DNA from: Aliidiomarina minuta
Lineage (GTDB): Bacteria > Pseudomonadota > Gammaproteobacteria > Enterobacterales > Alteromonadaceae
Assembly: GCF_003987145.1 (NCBI RefSeq)
Contig: NZ_PIPL01000001.1
Span: 1,798,001-1,862,000 of the forward strand
DNA: 64,000 bases
Direction of reading: 5' to 3'
Made by a program: the position numbers and the translations under genes. Numbering within the stretch: the first letter of the stretch is position 1; each line of letters starts with the position of its first letter. The notes below the pieces were generated by a model. The model saw only the letters and a program-made list of their open reading frames with translations. It searched no databases and was not told where the DNA came from. Positions 60,702 to 64,000 of the stretch are shown here, in pieces.

Positions 60702-61868
60702 TTACGCCTGCTCTGAATGCTCCGCATCTGCAAACAATGCGTCAATAAATTCGCTTGCAACAAAAGGCCGCAGATCATCCAGCTGCTCACCCACCCCAAT
60801 ATAGCGAATAGGAATGGCAAACTGATCTGCCAGACCGAAAATAACCCCACCCTTAGCGGTGCCATCCAGTTTTGTCATCACCAGTCCGGTTACACCAACC
60901 GCCTGGTTAAATAAGTTCGCCTGACTGATTGCATTCTGACCTGTTCCGGCATCCAGGGTCAACATGATCTCATGCGGAGCATTTATATCTAACTTCTTCA
61001 TTACCCGAACTATTTTTTTCAGCTCTTCCATCAAATTTGCTTTGTTCTGTAGCCGGCCTGCGGTATCCGCTATCAGAACATCCACTTTTCTTGCTCTGGC
61101 CGCCTCAACTGCATCGTAAATAACAGACGCACTATCCGAGCCAGTATGCTGGGCAACGACCGGAATATCATTACGTTCACCCCAGACCTGTAATTGCTCT
61201 ACAGCCGCCGCCCTGAAGGTATCACCAGCGGCCAGCATGACGGACTTACCCTCGCGCTGGAACTGTTGCGCCAGTTTACCTATGGTGGTGGTTTTTCCCA
61301 CGCCATTTACCCCCACCATCAGAATAACCATAGGCCCATCAGCCTGATCCAGATCCAACGGTTTGCTTACCGGTTGTAAAATCTCGGCCAGGTACTCTTT
61401 CAGTCGCTGATATAACAAATCAGCGTCCTGTAGCTCTTTACGTGAGGCGTGGTCAGTTAGCTCAGCAATAATTTTACGTGTTGTAGCCACGCCCACATCG
61501 GCCATGAGTAACTGAGTTTCAAGATCTTCAAATAATTCGTCGTCTATTTTTTTGCCGACAAAAACACTGCTTAAGCCAGTACCGAAAGAACTGGACGTTT
61601 TTTTCAGCCCATCACGCAGGCGTTTCCACAAACCTTTCTTTTCCTGCTCAGGTGCTGCTTTTTTGCTGGCAAGCTGCTGCTCATTTTTCTGTTGCTGCAA
61701 ATGAGCCGACTCTGCCATGGCAATAGCCGCATCCTCAGTAGCATCCGCAGGACGAGAGGGTTCAACTTCAGGAGGTGGTGGGGTGACTGACTCCTGCGCT
61801 TCGGTCTCTTTATTATCTTTTTTCTTATTGCCAAAAAGTGAAGAAAGAAATGAGCTTTTTTCTGCCAT
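60702..61868 (-). CDS. ftsY: signal recognition particle receptor FtsY
   Basis: This 388-residue GTPase receives ribosome-nascent-chain-SRP complexes at the membrane. An acidic N-terminal A domain (about 1-90, with TEAQESVTPPPPEVEPS) precedes the NG domain with GVNGVGKTTTIGKL (G1), DTAGRLQNK (G3) and TKLDGTAKGG (G4). The start is placed at the ATG at 61868; the frame is open to 61934. It is the first gene of the ftsY-ftsE-ftsX unit, divergent from rsmD. Confidence 0.96.
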   Translation of the reverse strand: MAEKSSFLSSLFGNKKKDNKETEAQESVTPPPPEVEPSRPADATEDAAIAMAESAHLQQQKNEQQLASKKAAPEQEKKGLWKRLRDGLKKTSSSFGTGLSSVFVGKKIDDELFEDLETQLLMADVGVATTRKIIAELTDHASRKELQDADLLYQRLKEYLAEILQPVSKPLDLDQADGPMVILMVGVNGVGKTTTIGKLAQQFQREGKSVMLAAGDTFRAAAVEQLQVWGERNDIPVVAQHTGSDSASVIYDAVEAARARKVDVLIADTAGRLQNKANLMEELKKIVRVMKKLDINAPHEIMLTLDAGTGQNAISQANLFNQAVGVTGLVMTKLDGTAKGGVIFGLADQFAIPIRYIGVGEQLDDLRPFVASEFIDALFADAEHSEQA

Positions 61869-62002
61869 AAGTCTTGTCTGCCCGCGCTGAGTGAGAAAAT
61901 AGTGAGTTGCTGATTCTAGCATGGCCTTAATCATAGCTGCCAGGCGATAACCATTTCGATTTTAGTTACAATAAGGAGATGATATCCAGTAATGAGGTAA
62001 GC

Positions 62003-62572
62003 GTGGCAAAAGCACAACAAAAAGGCCAGATACGAATTATCGGTGGCCGCTGGCGTGGCCGTAAATTAGCGGTGCTTCACGCGGAAGGATTGCGCCCAAC
62101 CGGTGACCGGATTAAAGAAACCCTGTTTAACTGGATTCAGTTTGATCTGGCTGGCAGCCGGGTGCTGGATCTCTTCGCTGGCACCGGCAGCCTCGGCTTT
62201 GAAGCCCTCTCCCGCGGCGCAGCCCAGGCAACTTTTGTGGAAACACACCTGCCTGCGGCACGCCAGTTACAGGAAAATATAGCGCTCCTGAAGGCTGAGG
62301 CCAGTGTCGAGACCCGCAGTGCAGAGCAACTGTTGCCATCACTGCCAGCCAACAGTGTTGACCTGATATTGATAGACCCCCCTTTCCAACAGGGCTGGTT
62401 ACCGCGTATTATTCCGTTGCTCGAAAATTCCGGCTGCCTGACTGAACACGCACTTATTTATGTCGAATGCGAACGTCGTGAAGACTTCAGCCAGTGGCCT
62501 TCTAATTGGCACCTGCTGCGTGATAAAGAGATTGGTCAGGTGCATTTTCGCTTATTTACCAGGGAGTCCTGA
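62003..62572 (+). CDS. rsmD: 16S rRNA (guanine966-N2)-methyltransferase
   Basis: This protein of about 189 residues methylates G966 of 16S rRNA. Motifs are IRIIGGRWRGRKL at the start, the SAM-binding LDLFAGTGSLGFEALSRGA and catalytic DPPF. The chosen start is GTG at 62003, five bases after GAGG; an ATG at 61979 directly abuts AAGGAG and would add eight residues. It is divergent from ftsY as usual. Stop and next start overlap (TGATG). Confidence 0.93.
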   Translation: MAKAQQKGQIRIIGGRWRGRKLAVLHAEGLRPTGDRIKETLFNWIQFDLAGSRVLDLFAGTGSLGFEALSRGAAQATFVETHLPAARQLQENIALLKAEASVETRSAEQLLPSLPANSVDLILIDPPFQQGWLPRIIPLLENSGCLTEHALIYVECERREDFSQWPSNWHLLRDKEIGQVHFRLFTRES

Positions 62573-62883
62573 TGCGCTGGATAATTTATGTTGGCCAGGC
62601 TGTTTTCATTGGCCTTTGGGCTGTTCTTATAGCTAATTTAATCTGGCCTTTTCCGGGCAAAGCTTTTGCTTTGTTTACTTTGCTCTTGCTGATCGTAACC
62701 CTAATGCACCTGGTCAATGTGCTGCTCTTTATGGGCATGGTGCAAGGCCGCATGCGGCCGGATAAAAAAGATTACTGGAACGTTTTTGTGTTCGGTATTA
62801 TTGGCTGGTTGATGGCTTTACGTCGCCACCAGCAAGCCCCCTCGGTTAGCGAGTCGGAGCCGCATTCTCAAGATCCTCAATAG
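62572..62883 (+). CDS. DUF1145 family membrane protein
   Basis: This 103-residue protein has three membrane helices (about 9-27, 31-52 and a shorter one at 68-84) with a basic middle loop, and a polar C-terminal tail. It matches the DUF1145/YhhL family found next to rsmD in enterobacteria. Function unknown. It overlaps the rsmD stop by one base and the convergent DUF416 gene by 38 bases. Confidence 0.85.
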   Translation: MRWIIYVGQAVFIGLWAVLIANLIWPFPGKAFALFTLLLLIVTLMHLVNVLLFMGMVQGRMRPDKKDYWNVFVFGIIGWLMALRRHQQAPSVSESEPHSQDPQ

Positions 62884-63478
62884 CCAGGCCCAGGTTGCTG
62901 ATACCCTCATCAGCAACCATGCCGCGCACTTGTTTAACCAATTCCGGGCTTAGCTCTTCCTGACTACTCAGGAAAGTGACCATGGCCTGCTGCATGGCAA
63001 TTTCATACGCGGTCAACTCGTGCTCTTGTAGCATCTGTTCGCGGGCTTGCACTTCCATATCCGCCCCTTCACTCAACTCCAGAAAATGCGCCACACTGCC
63101 CTGGGAAACTTTAGCCACATCCAGCAAAGGACTGCCTTCTTTGTCTATGAGTCCTTGCAACATGGTGCTAATAGCAGTGCAGGCTTCCATCGCCGGGTAC
63201 ACCCCAAGTAAGTCATGACCGTATTCACTCGGAGTTTCATCATCCACTTTTTCCTGCCAACGCGAGAAGTTCGCTTTGCCACCCTGCGCCAGCCATTGCC
63301 AGACAACATCCAGCGCCCCCTGCAGTACTTTAGGGTCGCCAAAACCAGTAACCCGATGAAACAAATCATAATTAGGCCGCATACGTGCGCACAAATAACA
63401 GGCCAGTAAAGCCTGGTGCTCAAAAGGTAGCTCTCTGATTTGCTGAAAAGTAGTATGTTTTGTCATTCTCTCTGCCAT
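62846..63478 (-). CDS. DUF416 (YjaG-like) protein
   Basis: This 210-residue cytoplasmic, mostly helical protein matches the YjaG/DUF416 family: QIRELPFEHQALLACYLCAR at the start, MRPNYDLFHRVTGFGD and a central ACTAISTMLQGLIDKEG. No catalytic motif is evident and the function is unknown. The start could be the ATG at 63478 or at 63466. Its end overlaps the DUF1145 gene by 38 bases on the other strand. Confidence 0.85.
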   Translation of the reverse strand: MAERMTKHTTFQQIRELPFEHQALLACYLCARMRPNYDLFHRVTGFGDPKVLQGALDVVWQWLAQGGKANFSRWQEKVDDETPSEYGHDLLGVYPAMEACTAISTMLQGLIDKEGSPLLDVAKVSQGSVAHFLELSEGADMEVQAREQMLQEHELTAYEIAMQQAMVTFLSSQEELSPELVKQVRGMVADEGISNLGLAIEDLENAAPTR

Positions 63479-63480
63479 TG

Positions 63481-64000
63481 TTATGCCGCCTGTTCCATAT
63501 AAGCCATAATGCCATCCAGAAACATCTGCACTGCAATCATTACCAGAATCATACCCATTAGCCGTTCAATAGCATTGAGTCCTCGCTGACCTAAAGCACG
63601 CAGAAAAATGTTACTGAACATCAGGATAGTCGCTGAAATACCCCATGCGATAACACTGGCAATAGTCCAGTCCAGCATACGATCCGGTGCCTGGTTAGCG
63701 AATAAAAGCAACGCAGCCAGTAGCGACGGTCCCGAAATCAACGGAATGGCCAAGGGCACGATAAAGGGCTCATCGCCCGCGGGTAAACCCAACACCCCAC
63801 CCGGCTGCGGAAAAATAAGACGTAGCGCAATAATAAACAGAATAATACCGCCAGCAATGCTAACCGATTCCTGACGCAACCCTAACCATTCCAGCAAACT
63901 GCTGCCCAAATATAAAAATAGCAGCATGACAATCAGTGCTACTACCAGCTCCCGCATCAGCACAACTTTGCGACGTTTAGGTTCTACATGACGCAGCACC
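63481..64000 (-). CDS. MarC/YhgN family membrane protein (5' end outside window)
   Basis: The visible 172-173 residues lack the first helix; the window edge cuts the gene, as family members are about 200 residues and begin with a helix ending in DPLGN-x-P just before the visible HVEPKRRKVVLMREL. Five membrane helices are seen, with VSIAGGIILFIIALRLIFP and PFIVPLAIPLISGPS (MarC motif). It belongs to the YhgN/UPF0056 branch; the transported substrate is unknown. It ends two bases before the DUF416 gene. Confidence 0.92.
   Translation of the reverse strand, partial: VLRHVEPKRRKVVLMRELVVALIVMLLFLYLGSSLLEWLGLRQESVSIAGGIILFIIALRLIFPQPGGVLGLPAGDEPFIVPLAIPLISGPSLLAALLLFANQAPDRMLDWTIASVIAWGISATILMFSNIFLRALGQRGLNAIERLMGMILVMIAVQMFLDGIMAYMEQAA

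Noticed and set aside
1..64000. tRNA/rRNA genes, CRISPR arrays, insertion sequences, prophage
   Set aside because: No cloverleaf-like TTCGAATC/TTCAAATC arms in intergenic DNA, no repeated spacers, no transposase, integrase or phage structural genes were seen.

Overview
The window reads as a chromosomal segment of a marine gammaproteobacterium, most likely from the Alteromonadales and probably the family Idiomarinaceae. This is inferred from gene content and order, not from a database match. The pointers are an aa3-type cox operon with a cytochrome c domain on subunit II, FabR divergent from a delta-9 desaturase, many secreted peptidases, and enterobacterial-type housekeeping clusters (mutM/rpmG/rpmB/slmA/dut/coaBC/radC, secB/gpsA/yibN/gpmI/envC, rpoH/ftsX/ftsE/ftsY/rsmD, ubiC/ubiA/plsB/lexA, kbl/tdh). 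Base composition looks even. I see no insertion sequence, prophage, CRISPR array, tRNA or rRNA.

Layout. 1-3.4 kb: the end of tex, an AEC transporter, and a minus-strand pair joining a tiny flagellar-axial-like protein to an HExxH protein. 3.4-6 kb: desaturase and fabR around a FabR-like operator. 6-12.3 kb: S9 peptidase, hemN, a DGC protein, glutaryl-CoA dehydrogenase and a cysteine hydrolase whose ribosome binding site lies in a hairpin. 12.3-15 kb: a Fur-box gene and an ABC-2 exporter. 15-26.5 kb: pckA, coaD, kbl-tdh-glpE-glpG, a FliL-like protein, ubiC-ubiA, plsB and the SOS pair lexA-sulA-like. 26.8-35.2 kb: the whole cytochrome c oxidase cluster (coxB, coxA, ctaG, coxC, DUF2909, SURF1, an accessory protein, ctaA, ctaB, SCO). 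35-48.9 kb: polysaccharide deacetylase, MATE transporter, DUF4397 lipoprotein, nfuA, M14 peptidase, comF, bioH, a four-gene CsgG/DUF4810/GNA1162 envelope operon, mutM, and small membrane and 2OG-oxygenase genes. 48.9-64 kb: ribosomal proteins and the conserved housekeeping clusters, ending inside a MarC/YhgN gene.

How the genes work together. The cox block holds subunits, copper delivery (CtaG, SCO) and heme A synthesis (CtaB, CtaA) needed to build one terminal oxidase. plsB, the desaturase and fabR address membrane lipids. lexA and the sulA-like gene form an SOS unit. FtsE/FtsX and EnvC are partners in septal peptidoglycan hydrolysis, and sit in the same window as SlmA and the FtsY receptor. 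The least understood parts are the lipoprotein operon at 44.1-46.5 kb and the pair at 2.1-3.4 kb. Regulatory sites (two LexA boxes, Fur box, FabR operator, sigma-E-type rpoH promoter, CRP- and FNR-like sites) were read by eye and remain predictions.
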